15,702 bases of DNA from Clostridiales bacterium (GTDB lineage: Bacteria > Bacillota > Clostridia > Christensenellales > DUVY01), in NCBI GenBank assembly GCA_031290295.1, contig JAITNT010000197.1, forward strand, positions 1 to 15,702, read 5' to 3'. The position numbers were made by a program, and so were the translations under genes. This document shows, in pieces, positions 1-6,010 of the stretch. Position 1 is the first letter of the stretch. Each line of letters begins with the position of its first letter. Under the pieces are notes generated by a model. The model ran no database searches, had not been told where the DNA came from, and worked only from the letters and a program-made list of their open reading frames with translations.

Positions 1-163
1 AGCAAGTCAAAGATACCGTAATAAACGAAAAAATTTCAGACTAAGATTTAACCTAATTTGTGGAATAGTGAATTATCAAAACGCCCCTTAAATGAGGTTT
101 TGCAACAAGTCTAATGACAGCCACTGTTTGTCCGCCAGTACCCATACCATTAAAACCCTATCC

Positions 164-200
164 GTCATTGTGAGGCGCGTTAGCGCGCTGTGACAATCCG
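164..200 (+). repeat. Dispersed intergenic repeat, palindromic copy A
   Basis: The unit begins GTCATTGTGAGG and ends TGACAATCCGG, with a GC-rich palindrome (GCGCG, loop, CGCGC) at about 175-188. It is an edge-related, opposite-orientation relative of the units at 262-297 and 5434-5472, and is very close to the unit at 451-489. Repeats with a TCATTGCGAGG...CAATC layout are common non-coding dispersed repeats in many bacterial genomes. The family assignment rests on my recollection of that consensus. Confidence 0.6.
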
Positions 201-261
201 GTTTAATTTTATCCTCTTTCTCTTTCCTTTTTATGGTTACCACGGATAGCGGGCGGTTTCT

Positions 262-297
262 AGATTGCCACGTCGCTTTCAGCTCCTCGCAATGACA
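262..297 (-). repeat. Dispersed intergenic repeat, copy B
   Basis: The unit starts AGATTGCCACG and ends CCTCGCAATGACA, so it is the same repeat type as 164-200 in inverted orientation. Its ends match the unit at 5434-5472 (GGATTGCCAC...CGCAATGACA). Copies A and B together form an inverted pair about 60 bp apart that could fold into a long imperfect stem. Confidence 0.6.
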
Positions 298-331
298 AAA
301 AGGGCTAATTAAATGATTGGTAAGTTGCGAA

Positions 332-388
332 GAGATTCTTCGACGTTGCTCAGAATGACATGGATAGGGTTTTGTTGTATTGTGTGCG
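332..388 (+). repeat. Dispersed repeat of the GATTCTTCG...CAGAATGACA type, copy C
   Basis: The core reads GAGATTCTTCGACGTTGCTC followed by AGAATGACATGGAT. The copy at 5779-5835 shares this core with a few changes. Similarity continues past the core into a TTTTGTTGTATTGTGTGCGG-like tail, so the repeated unit is at least about 55 bp. The word ATGATTGGTAAG just upstream (313-324) also recurs near the second repeat cluster. Confidence 0.6.
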
Positions 389-450
389 GGTTAATGTGTG
401 TGTACGGGTAATGTATTGTCGAATATACCGTGCGCGTGTAAAAGCCGCCA

Positions 451-489
451 TGTCATTAGCGAGGCGCGTTAGCGCGCCGTAGGAATCCG
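451..489 (+). repeat. Dispersed intergenic repeat, palindromic copy D
   Basis: The unit begins TGTCATTAGCGAGG and ends GGAATCCG. It contains the perfect palindromic hairpin GGCGCG-TTAG-CGCGCC (stem arms 463-468 and 473-478). It differs from copy A at only a few positions. It lies 28 bp past the stop codon of the DUF1893 gene, so the hairpin may lie at the 3' end of that minus-strand transcript, but no U-run follows it. Confidence 0.55.
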
Positions 490-516
490 AACCCGCTTCG
501 CCGCTTGCTAAGACAT

Positions 517-984
517 TTATTTGCCCTCTTCGCTCCTCGCCTCTTCCGCCCTTTGCGCTTTTTGCGCCCGCAACACCGCGATTCTGGCGGTTATGGCGGC
601 GAAAGCCTCGGCGGGATCGTCTATACTCAAACAGAGCCGCTCGAAAGGGCATACGGAAACGCCGTCGCGGGCGAGAATTATGTCGGTTTTTCGGTCGCAG
701 TCGTAAGAAATATTGTACCGCTCCAGCACCTCTGCGCCTCTTGCGCTCATTAGCCCCGCGTGTACCGCCTTGGCTTGCCCGTAGGCGGCAAGGAACGCCG
801 CCGCGCCTCCGACAACCCTATCGGCGACGGACGCGCCTATGAGTGCGCCCGGATCGTCTTTTAAGAGGTCGGACAAGGGGGAAATCCCCGTTTTATGCGA
901 GGTAAATTCGCGCTCGCCCTTTACCGCGGTTACCGTATAATTGTTTTCTCTAAAGAGCGCGACCGCCCTTTCTAAATCGGTCAT
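517..984 (-). CDS. DUF1893 family protein
   Basis: This 155-aa protein matches my recollection of the DUF1893 family, typified by Thermotoga TM1506, which has a cytidine-deaminase-like fold without an established reaction. The family hallmarks are visible: GALIGASVADRVVGGAAAF at about residues 46-64, an alanine-rich helix near LAAYGQAKAVHA (65-76), and the CPFE segment at 112-115 followed by an acidic DDP and a C-terminal helix. The last ~20 residues are highly charged and probably disordered. The start is supported by TAGGAGA a few bases upstream. It is the last gene of a minus-strand run, 49 bp after the ECF S component, and is probably cotranscribed with it. Its molecular role is unknown. 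The family call is fairly secure from the GASVADRVVG and CPFE blocks. Confidence 0.8.
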   Translation of the reverse strand: MTDLERAVALFRENNYTVTAVKGEREFTSHKTGISPLSDLLKDDPGALIGASVADRVVGGAAAFLAAYGQAKAVHAGLMSARGAEVLERYNISYDCDRKTDIILARDGVSVCPFERLCLSIDDPAEAFAAITARIAVLRAQKAQRAEEARSEEGK

Positions 985-1033
985 AATATCTCCTAAAGCA
1001 ACGTAAAGCCGCTTCGCATTAATTTATAAAAAA

Positions 1034-1567
1034 TTACCGCCCGAGTAGCTTTACCGTTAACGGTATAACCGTGAACTGTATCAGCATACCCGGCCAGCCG
1101 GCGATAATTGCGGCGAAATAGCCGTCGAGAGTGAGCGGCGTAACGGCGGCGAACGTCAGCACGCCCAGCGCGTAAACGCCCTTGCCCGCGATTATCGCAA
1201 GCGCTGTCGAGAGGAGTATTCCGGGCAGGCTTTTTTTGAAAGCCTTAGAATACAGTATGCCGCATACAAGCGCGTAAACGATAAGCTCGGCGGTCATAAA
1301 AGGCAGGGCGGCGGCGGGAGGCATACCGGTTATCGCGAACGCGAGTACCGGCGAGAGCGCGGCGACGCCCGCGGCGAACAGGGGGCCTACCAGGAAGCCC
1401 GCGAGAATTATAGGCAGATACATGGGCAGCAGCTGTGCGCCGAGCGTCCGTCCGCCCGCCATGTGCGTAAGCCACGGGAGCAGGACGGCGGCGGCGACCA
1501 GACCGACGGAAATTATCGCCTTTACCGGAATTGAATATTCCTTTTTGAGGGCTTGAGTGTTTTCCAT
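1034..1567 (-). CDS. ECF transporter S component (substrate-binding membrane subunit)
   Basis: This 177-aa membrane protein has about six hydrophobic segments and the LLPMYLPIILAGFLVGP signature at about residues 46-62, which is typical of S components of energy-coupling-factor vitamin transporters. In that family the S subunit captures a vitamin or related micronutrient and works with a shared EcfA/EcfA'/EcfT module. No A or T gene is in this window, so it is probably a stand-alone (group II) S component using a module encoded elsewhere. The conserved GMPPAAALPFMTAELIVY stretch (81-98) follows the first helices. The substrate cannot be told from sequence alone. The start is supported by GAAAGGAAG upstream on the minus strand. 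It lies 70 bp downstream of the aldo/keto reductase and 49 bp upstream of the DUF1893 gene. No riboswitch-like leader is visible. Confidence 0.82.
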   Translation of the reverse strand: MENTQALKKEYSIPVKAIISVGLVAAAVLLPWLTHMAGGRTLGAQLLPMYLPIILAGFLVGPLFAAGVAALSPVLAFAITGMPPAAALPFMTAELIVYALVCGILYSKAFKKSLPGILLSTALAIIAGKGVYALGVLTFAAVTPLTLDGYFAAIIAGWPGMLIQFTVIPLTVKLLGR

Positions 1568-1637
1568 AAAATTTACTTCCTTTCTTTTTTGTGGCGGCTA
1601 TGCTCCTTGCTCGCAAGGGGTTTAGGGCTGTTTGCGG

Positions 1638-2756
1638 CTATATAACCCTTTGCACCCAAGCGACTTGCTTTAGCTCCTTAGGTATGTCGATGCCTTGCGG
1701 GCATCTAGGGACGCATTTTTTGCACTCCGTGCAAGAGAGAGCAAGCTCCCTTTCTTTAAGGTCGCGCACGGACTCCTTCATGTTCTTTTCGCCGAGCCGG
1801 TGCGCGTTGTACAGCTTGAAATTTGCGGGGATATCCACGCCGGACGGACAGTCCATGCAGTAGCGGCAGCCGGTGCAGGGAATTGTGGAGAACTTTTTGT
1901 ATGCCGCGAGCGCGTCGGCAACGGTTCTTTGTTCGGCGTCGGACAGCGGCTCAAACGCGCCGAAGGTCGCTATATTATCCTTAACCTGACCGAGCGTAGA
2001 CATGCCGCTCAGGACGGTCATCACGCCGGGCAGCGAGCCGACGTAACGCAACGCCCACGACGCGACGCTTCTGTCGGGCGCGGCCGCCTTAAAAATATCC
2101 GCCGAGTCCTTACAGGGCGCGGCAAGCAGTCCGCCGCGGACGGGTTCCATTATGACGACGGGAATTTTGCGGTCGGCAAGCTCGCCGTAATAATATTTTG
2201 CGTTTTGACCGTCCCAATCGATATAGTTTAGCTGTATTTGCGTGAAATCCCACTTATACTCCGCCAGTATATCGTCAAAGGTTTTGCGGTCGCCGTGAAA
2301 GGAGAAGCCCAGACGTTTTATAATTCCCCGCTCTTTTTTCTTTTTGAGAAACTCGTACGCTCCGAAGTCCTTCATTTTTTTGTAATTGTCCCCGTCGAGC
2401 GCATGCACGAGGTAGAAGTCGAAATAACCGACGCCGAGCCTTTGCATTTGAGTGTCGAAAACCCTGTCCAAATCCCCGGGCTTTTCGATCTCCCACATAG
2501 GCATTTTTGTGGCGACCTTAACCGTGCTTCTGTCGATAGTTTTGAGCCACGCGCCCAAGGTCGGCTCGCTGTCGCCGCCGTGGTACATCCACGCGGTGTC
2601 GTAGTAATTGACGCCGTTTGCGTAAGCGTAATCCAGAAGCTTAAACGCCTCCTTTCGGTCAATTTTTGGACTGTCCTTACTCTCGCAAGGCATACGCATA
2701 CACCCGAAGCCTAGCAACGAAATATCCCCGCCCTCGTTACACTTGCGTTTTTCCAT
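1638..2756 (-). CDS. Aldo/keto reductase with C-terminal [4Fe-4S] ferredoxin-type domain
   Basis: This 372-aa cytoplasmic oxidoreductase has an N-terminal aldo/keto reductase TIM barrel (about residues 10-285). The expected catalytic tetrad is present: Asp53 and Tyr58 in the YYDTAWMY block, Lys84 in ATKMP, and His118 in YLVH. The C-terminus adds two cysteine clusters, C294-x2-C297-x2-C300-x2-C303-P and C342-x2-C345-x2-C348-x3-C352-P, as in the Fe-S AKR group common in anaerobes. It probably reduces carbonyl compounds, with electrons passing through the clusters, but the substrate is unknown. The first gene of a three-gene minus-strand run, it has a good promoter at 2790-2818. The AUG is preceded by a modest GGGGGA Shine-Dalgarno sequence. 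The intact tetrad and both clusters suggest an active enzyme. Confidence 0.92.
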   Translation of the reverse strand: MEKRKCNEGGDISLLGFGCMRMPCESKDSPKIDRKEAFKLLDYAYANGVNYYDTAWMYHGGDSEPTLGAWLKTIDRSTVKVATKMPMWEIEKPGDLDRVFDTQMQRLGVGYFDFYLVHALDGDNYKKMKDFGAYEFLKKKKERGIIKRLGFSFHGDRKTFDDILAEYKWDFTQIQLNYIDWDGQNAKYYYGELADRKIPVVIMEPVRGGLLAAPCKDSADIFKAAAPDRSVASWALRYVGSLPGVMTVLSGMSTLGQVKDNIATFGAFEPLSDAEQRTVADALAAYKKFSTIPCTGCRYCMDCPSGVDIPANFKLYNAHRLGEKNMKESVRDLKERELALSCTECKKCVPRCPQGIDIPKELKQVAWVQRVI

Positions 2757-2789
2757 TTCTCATTCCCCCGTTCATACGCCGATAATACA

Positions 2790-2818
2790 AATATACCAAT
2801 AAACGGCGCACTAGTCAA
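2790..2818 (-). promoter_or_regulatory. Sigma-A-type promoter for the aldo/keto reductase operon
   Basis: On the minus strand, TTGACT (plus-strand 2818-2813) is followed by a 17-bp spacer and TATATT (2795-2790). That is one mismatch from the -35 consensus and one from the -10. It points at the aldo/keto reductase start 34 bp away and lies back to back with the TfoX promoter, with 9 bp between the two -35 boxes. Confidence 0.75.
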
Positions 2819-2827
2819 GCTAAAATC

Positions 2828-2856
2828 TTGTAATTATCCATAAACGGTGGTATAAT
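2828..2856 (+). promoter_or_regulatory. Sigma-A-type promoter for the TfoX-domain gene
   Basis: TTGTAA at 2828-2833, a 17-bp spacer and a perfect TATAAT at 2851-2856 precede the TfoX-domain gene by about 48 bp. The -35 box lies 9 bp from the -35 box of the divergent aldo/keto reductase promoter, so one regulator bound between them could affect both. Confidence 0.8.
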
Positions 2857-2904
2857 ATAAACGCATATAAGCGGTTGCGGGTATTAAAAAAAGGAGAGTG
2901 GCAA

Positions 2905-3228
2905 ATGGCTACAAAATTAGACACCGTACTTTATCTTTGCGAGCAGCTTGCCGACGCGGGCGAGGTACGGTACAAGAGGATGTTCGGGGAATACATGATT
3001 TACCTGGACGCCAAACCCGTTCTTTTGGTATGCGACGACACCGTCTTTGTCAAAATTAACGACACTACCTCGCGCATACTGGGCGCGGATAACGAGAAAG
3101 GCTTCCCCTATGACGGCGCAAAGGAGCATTACGTTGTGTCCCTTATAGACGACCGCGAAGCCTTCGGCGCGCTGACCCGGGCGATTGCGGAGGCAACTTC
3201 GTTCCCTAAAAAAGCGGTCAAGCATTAA
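2905..3228 (+). CDS. TfoX N-terminal-domain protein
   Basis: This is a small cytoplasmic protein of about 107 aa that matches the stand-alone TfoX/Sxy N-terminal domain. The family pattern is clear: the RYKRMFGEYMIYLD block near the N-terminus, LLVCDDTVFVKI in the middle, and a GFPYDGAKEHYVV segment before the final helix. In gamma-proteobacteria Sxy/TfoX acts with CRP in competence regulation. Free-standing N-domains in Clostridia have no established function, so I infer none. I chose the ATG at 2905 because AAGGAG (2891-2896) sits 8 nt upstream. The same frame extends back to a TTG at 2875, but that would place the Shine-Dalgarno sequence inside the gene. It has its own promoter (2828-2856), so it is probably monocistronic, and it converges with the desulfoferrodoxin gene. 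Confidence 0.85.
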   Translation: MATKLDTVLYLCEQLADAGEVRYKRMFGEYMIYLDAKPVLLVCDDTVFVKINDTTSRILGADNEKGFPYDGAKEHYVVSLIDDREAFGALTRAIAEATSFPKKAVKH

Positions 3229-3232
3229 GCGC

Positions 3233-3311
3233 GCGGGCGCTTCAGGGGCAAACGCATAAAAATGCGCCCGCCCCGGCGAACCCTATGTTACAAACCGTTT
3301 GACCGGGGCGG
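3233..3311. terminator. Nested GC-rich stem-loops between convergent genes (possible bidirectional terminator)
   Basis: The 89-bp gap between the convergent TfoX and desulfoferrodoxin genes holds several alternative hairpins. One pairs GCGGGCGC (3233-3240) with GCGCCCGC (3264-3271). A second pairs CCGCCCCGG (3268-3276) with CCGGGGCGG (3303-3311). A third is the small CGCAT-AAAA-ATGCG hairpin at 3253-3266. The first two share bases and exclude each other. No clear U-run follows on either strand, so a rho-independent terminator is only a tentative reading. Confidence 0.35.
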
Positions 3312-3317
3312 CGGCAA

Positions 3318-3704
3318 TTATAGCTCTTTCCGCCACAGCCCGTGTAAATTGCAGTAATCGAACGCGGCGACAACCTCGTCGTCCGCCGAAAGCGCAAAGG
3401 TTATGCGCGGAGCTTCGCCGGGAAAAAGCGGCTTATAATACGCGCCCCGTTTAAGCTCCAAGCCCACCCATTCTATGTAGTGCTCCGTAAGCATCGGATG
3501 CGCCGCCGTTCCGATATCCACGGTGACGGTACGATCCTTGACGCTGATTACGGGAACGTGCTTTTCGTGCGACGCGTCCGCCGTGTTCGGTTGTAAACGC
3601 GACATCTTTTCCCCGCAACAAACGAGCGGCACGCCGCTGTCTTTGAGTAGGACGGCGATCGAACCGCAATGCTTGCACCTGACAAACGGGCTTTCGTTGT
3701 TCAT
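3318..3704 (-). CDS. dfx: Desulfoferrodoxin (superoxide reductase, class I type)
   Basis: This 128-aa protein reduces superoxide to hydrogen peroxide without releasing oxygen, the usual solution in anaerobes. Both metal centres are visible. The N-terminal desulforedoxin-like centre I has Cys10, Cys13, Cys29 and Cys30. Centre II, the catalytic Fe(His)4Cys site, has His49, His69, His75, His121 and Cys118, with the conserved Glu47-Lys48 next to His49 and the CNLHG motif near the end. All expected ligands are present, so it should be active. Electrons usually come from rubredoxin, which is not in this window. The start is supported by AAAAGGAGA upstream. Its promoter (3761-3789) is back to back with that of the MATE transporter. 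I saw no clear PerR box. Confidence 0.96.
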   Translation of the reverse strand: MNNESPFVRCKHCGSIAVLLKDSGVPLVCCGEKMSRLQPNTADASHEKHVPVISVKDRTVTVDIGTAAHPMLTEHYIEWVGLELKRGAYYKPLFPGEAPRITFALSADDEVVAAFDYCNLHGLWRKEL

Positions 3705-3760
3705 AAATATAATCTCCTTTTAATCCGGCAGAGGAAAGCGCGGTTGCGCACCCTTTACCG

Positions 3761-3789
3761 TTTATAGTTTAGCACAACGCGCCGGGCAA
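3761..3789 (-). promoter_or_regulatory. Probable promoter of desulfoferrodoxin
   Basis: On the minus strand, TTGCCC (plus-strand 3789-3784) is followed by a 17-bp spacer and TATAAA (3766-3761), 57 bp upstream of the desulfoferrodoxin start codon. The -35 box is imperfect. Confidence 0.55.
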
Positions 3790-3817
3790 GTCTATTGAAA
3801 AAACAGGGCGCAATTTG

Positions 3818-3847
3818 TTGTCATATTTTATAGATTTATTGTACAAT
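3818..3847 (+). promoter_or_regulatory. Probable promoter of the MATE transporter
   Basis: TTGTCA at 3818-3823, an 18-bp spacer and TACAAT at 3842-3847 lie about 70 bp upstream of the transporter start. They are divergent from the desulfoferrodoxin promoter, with 28 bp between the two -35 boxes. Confidence 0.65.
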
Positions 3848-3918
3848 AGATAAATATCCGTTTTTATTACCGCGCAGGATAAATATCAATCGGGGTAGCG
3901 GCTTGAGAGGAAGTACAA

Positions 3919-5370
3919 ATGAGTGAAGAACCGGGAGCGGCGGCGATCGAGGTTATCGATCGTGAACAGCTGCGCTCCAAAAAAATGAAAGAAATGCCCG
4001 TCGGCAAGCTGCTGTTCGTAATGGCGCTGCCTGCGATAGTCTCCATGCTCGTGCAGGCGCTGTACAATGTCGCGGACACTATTTTTATCGGCATGAAATA
4101 CGGCCTAGACGGCATAACCGCGCTTTCGATCGCTAACCCGATGCAGCTTTTGATGATAGCCGCGGCTATCGGTATCGGCGTCGGCACGAACGTGCAAATA
4201 GCAAAAAAGCTCGGCGAGGGCAAGCCGGAGGAGGCCTCGCAGGCGGCTAAGACCGGAATGCTTTTGTCCGTAATCGGGGCGGTTATTTTTACCGCGCTCG
4301 GGTTTATCGTTTCCGGACCGTTTATCGAGGGCTTTACCGAGGCGGGCGGCGCCGTCGCGGAATACGGAACTACCTATTTGAGCGTTTGCATGATAGGCTG
4401 CGCGGGCGTTTTTGTCGGCGTAAATTGCGCAAGGATATTGCAGGCCACCGGCAACATGAAAATGCCTATGATAAGTCAGCTTATCGGGGCGATAATAAAT
4501 ATCGCGCTCGATCCGCTGTTTATTTTTGTTTTTGACATGGGGACGCTCGGGGCGGCGCTCGCTACCGTTATCGGGCAAGTCGCATCCATGCTTTTTGCGC
4601 TTGCCGTATTTATTTTTAAGAAGCAGGACGTTTCGATTTCGCCGAGAGGCTTCAGGGTAAAGCGGACGGACATCGCGAGCATTTTGATTATCGGGCTGCC
4701 CACTATCGTTATGAACGCCGTAAACGCCTTTACCGTGCTCATTCTCAATCTGATAGTTATTCCGATTAACGAATTCGGAATCCCGATTCTAGGGGTTTAT
4801 CTCAAGCTGAACGCCTTTGTGTTTATGCCGCTTTTCGGGCTGATGCAGGGGCTGATGCCGATACTGTCCTATAATTTCGGGTACGGCGACAAGGCGCGGT
4901 ATAAGCAGGCCTACAAAAAAGCCATGATTACCTCGCTGATAATAATGACGGTCGGTTTTATACTGTTTTTGACTATGCCGCAGTATCTGGTGCGGCTTTT
5001 CGGCATCGGCGGGGACGTGTCCCCCGACAGGGTTTCTCAATATATAGCCGCGGCTACGACCGCGCTGAGGATAATAGCCGTTTGTTTCCTCCCCGCCGCC
5101 TTTAACGTAGTGAATACAACGGCCACACAGTCGCTCGGCAAGGGCGCGATTTCTCTGATTATGTCGCTGCTCAGGCAGGTGATAATATTGATCCCCATGG
5201 CGGCGCTGCTCGGCTATATTACGATAGCGCAAAACGGAACGGGCTTTTGGTTCTCTTATCCCATTGCGGAGACGGTAGTTTTTCTTATTTTTACGCCGTA
5301 CGCGCTGCGCATGATTAACAAAAGGTTTGCCGAAAAGGAAAAAGCCCGTCGCAGCCTGGAAACCGATTAG
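3919..5370 (+). CDS. MATE family multidrug/sodium antiporter-type efflux transporter
   Basis: This 483-aa inner-membrane protein has about twelve hydrophobic segments in two homologous halves, the size and layout of MATE transporters of the bacterial MepA/DinF-like kind. Family features include LPAIVSMLVQALYNVADTIF at about residues 37-56, the ALDPLFIF motif at the end of the sixth segment (about residue 196 on), and LGAALATVIGQ right after it. The second half has the QGLMPILSYNFGYGD signature near residues 313-327. It probably exports cationic drugs or metabolites using a sodium or proton gradient; the substrate is unknown. The first ~25 residues are a soluble, charged extension. The ATG is preceded by GAGAGGAAG. 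It has its own promoter and converges with the large minus-strand cassette 640 bp away. Confidence 0.93.
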   Translation: MSEEPGAAAIEVIDREQLRSKKMKEMPVGKLLFVMALPAIVSMLVQALYNVADTIFIGMKYGLDGITALSIANPMQLLMIAAAIGIGVGTNVQIAKKLGEGKPEEASQAAKTGMLLSVIGAVIFTALGFIVSGPFIEGFTEAGGAVAEYGTTYLSVCMIGCAGVFVGVNCARILQATGNMKMPMISQLIGAIINIALDPLFIFVFDMGTLGAALATVIGQVASMLFALAVFIFKKQDVSISPRGFRVKRTDIASILIIGLPTIVMNAVNAFTVLILNLIVIPINEFGIPILGVYLKLNAFVFMPLFGLMQGLMPILSYNFGYGDKARYKQAYKKAMITSLIIMTVGFILFLTMPQYLVRLFGIGGDVSPDRVSQYIAAATTALRIIAVCFLPAAFNVVNTTATQSLGKGAISLIMSLLRQVIILIPMAALLGYITIAQNGTGFWFSYPIAETVVFLIFTPYALRMINKRFAEKEKARRSLETD

Positions 5371-5433
5371 AGAATAGAGGGCAAGAGAATGATTGGTAAG
5401 CGGTGAAGAGGGGAAAGAGCGGAGAGTTAAACT

Positions 5434-5472
5434 GGATTGCCACACATCGGCTTCGCCTCGTTCGCAATGACA
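5434..5472 (-). repeat. Dispersed intergenic repeat, copy E
   Basis: The unit runs from GGATTGCCACAC to TTCGCAATGACA and matches the ends of copy B (262-297) in the same orientation. The interior differs, as is usual for this kind of repeat. ATGATTGGTAAG stands about 35 bp upstream at 5389-5400, as it stands near copy C in the first cluster. Confidence 0.6.
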
Positions 5473-5525
5473 ATGGCGGCTATTAACCGTACTATACGAG
5501 TATACCGTAATAACCCGGATAAGAC

Positions 5526-5685
5526 GAGTATGTTCATACCGCCGAAGGCGTGCAGATTTCAGTCAATTTTAGTGTCCATCAAGGCGTTTTTTCGCAGGCG
5601 TAGTAGAACTACGCCAAGAAAAAAGAACACAGACGGACGCTGAAAGGGACGATATATGCCGCTTGCGCGCGGTATGAACATACTC
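5526..5685. repeat. 160-bp element with 17-bp perfect terminal inverted repeats (MITE-like or large hairpin)
   Basis: GAGTATGTTCATACCGC at 5526-5542 is repeated exactly in inverted form at 5669-5685. Inside lie TTTCAG (about 5558-5563) with CTGAAA (about 5640-5645), and a central perfect hairpin GGCGTAGT-AGA-ACTACGCC (5597-5615) flanked by a T-run on the left and an A-run on the right. The whole element can therefore fold as one long imperfect hairpin. It has no coding capacity. I could not find a convincing target-site duplication. It could be a miniature inverted-repeat element, a structured RNA or a symmetrical protein-binding region. Confidence 0.55.
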
Positions 5686-5778
5686 TATTGCCGTTGAAGT
5701 CCGCCCGAATGCGAAAAGCGAGACGAAGCCGCAGGCGGAGCGAGCGCGCATTCGCGTCTATCGCGGCTTAGCGGCGAA

Positions 5779-5835
5779 GAGATTCTTCGACAAGCTCAGA
5801 ATGACATGGATTTTGTTTGTTTTGTATAGTGTACG
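5779..5835 (+). repeat. Dispersed repeat of the GATTCTTCG...CAGAATGACA type, copy F
   Basis: The core GAGATTCTTCGACAAGCTC, then AGAATGACATGGAT, matches copy C (332-388) apart from a few bases. The following TTTTGTATAGTGTACGG resembles the tail of copy C. Both copies have the same orientation in the window. Confidence 0.6.
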
Positions 5836-5884
5836 GCAGCAAGTAGAGTAACTTTCATTCGTACACAATACTATTAAAACCGGA

Positions 5885-5906
5885 GCGCTAGTTATAGCGC
5901 ATTTTT
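5885..5906 (+). terminator. Candidate rho-independent terminator, plus strand
   Basis: GCGCTA (5885-5890), a GTTA loop and TAGCGC (5895-5900) form a 6-bp stem followed at once by ATTTTT. It reads in the direction of the MATE transporter but is 515 bp past its stop, so it may end a long 3' UTR or serve as insulation from the opposing cassette. Confidence 0.45.
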
Positions 5907-5940
5907 GCGGAGCGACCCTGATTTAAGTCCGACCGAATCG

Positions 5941-5977
5941 GGAGAAGCAAGACAGCCGCCCATAGAGGGCGGCTGTC
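5941..5977 (-). terminator. Terminator hairpin of the helicase/AAA cassette
   Basis: GACAGCCGCCC (5951-5961) and GGGCGGCTGTC (5967-5977) form a perfect 11-bp stem with a 5-nt loop. In the minus-strand transcript the stem is followed by TTGCTTCTCCC, an imperfect U-rich tail. It lies 34 bp after the AAA ATPase stop and is the natural end of the five-gene unit. Confidence 0.7.
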
Positions 5978-6010
5978 GCAGCGCCGATTCACGTTTGGTC
6001 GGGTTCTACC

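Larger units (their letters stand above)
1..516. other. Repeat-rich intergenic region, no credible gene
   Basis: This left-edge stretch holds no convincing coding region. Short open frames here lack a ribosome binding site and run through repeats. It carries four short dispersed-repeat units (listed separately at 164-200, 262-297, 332-388 and 451-489), two of which contain GC-rich palindromes. Two exact 12-base words recur in the other large intergenic gap: ATACCGTAATAA at 13-24 and 5502-5513, and ATGATTGGTAAG near 313-324 and 5389-5400. Whatever gene lies to the left is outside the window. I see no clear U-tract terminator for the minus-strand operon that ends at 517, although the palindrome at 463-478 could form a hairpin in its transcript. 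Confidence 0.6.
5371..6010. other. Repeat- and hairpin-rich convergent intergenic region, no credible gene
   Basis: This 640-bp gap lies between the convergent MATE transporter and AAA ATPase genes. The short open frames in it cross repeats and lack ribosome binding sites, so I call no gene. It holds two dispersed-repeat units (5434-5472 and 5779-5835), a 160-bp element with 17-bp terminal inverted repeats (5526-5685), an 8-bp inverted repeat CGAATGCG/CGCATTCG (5706-5713 and 5747-5754), and candidate terminators for each strand. Confidence 0.6.

Noticed and set aside
61..120. Short CAAAAC/GTTTTG hairpin near the left edge as a terminator
   Set aside because: The stem is weak, its interior is mismatched, and no gene end is visible next to it.
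1..516. Possible CRISPR array
   Set aside because: The repeat units differ in orientation and spacing and do not alternate with equal spacers; there are no cas genes.
350..652. Minus-strand open frame of 100 codons overlapping the DUF1893 gene
   Set aside because: It is out of frame with the recognised DUF1893 protein and its end is made of repeat sequence.
1568..1637. Hairpin CTCCTTGC/GCAAGGGG between aldo/keto reductase and ECF gene as a terminator
   Set aside because: The fully paired loop is only 2 nt, no U-tract follows on the minus strand, and the downstream genes have no separate promoter that I could identify.
1034..1700. Vitamin riboswitch ahead of the ECF S component
   Set aside because: The 70-bp gap is too short and has no recognisable aptamer features.
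5437..5643. Short plus-strand open frame in the intergenic gap
   Set aside because: It begins inside a dispersed repeat and ends inside the inverted-repeat element; no Shine-Dalgarno sequence.
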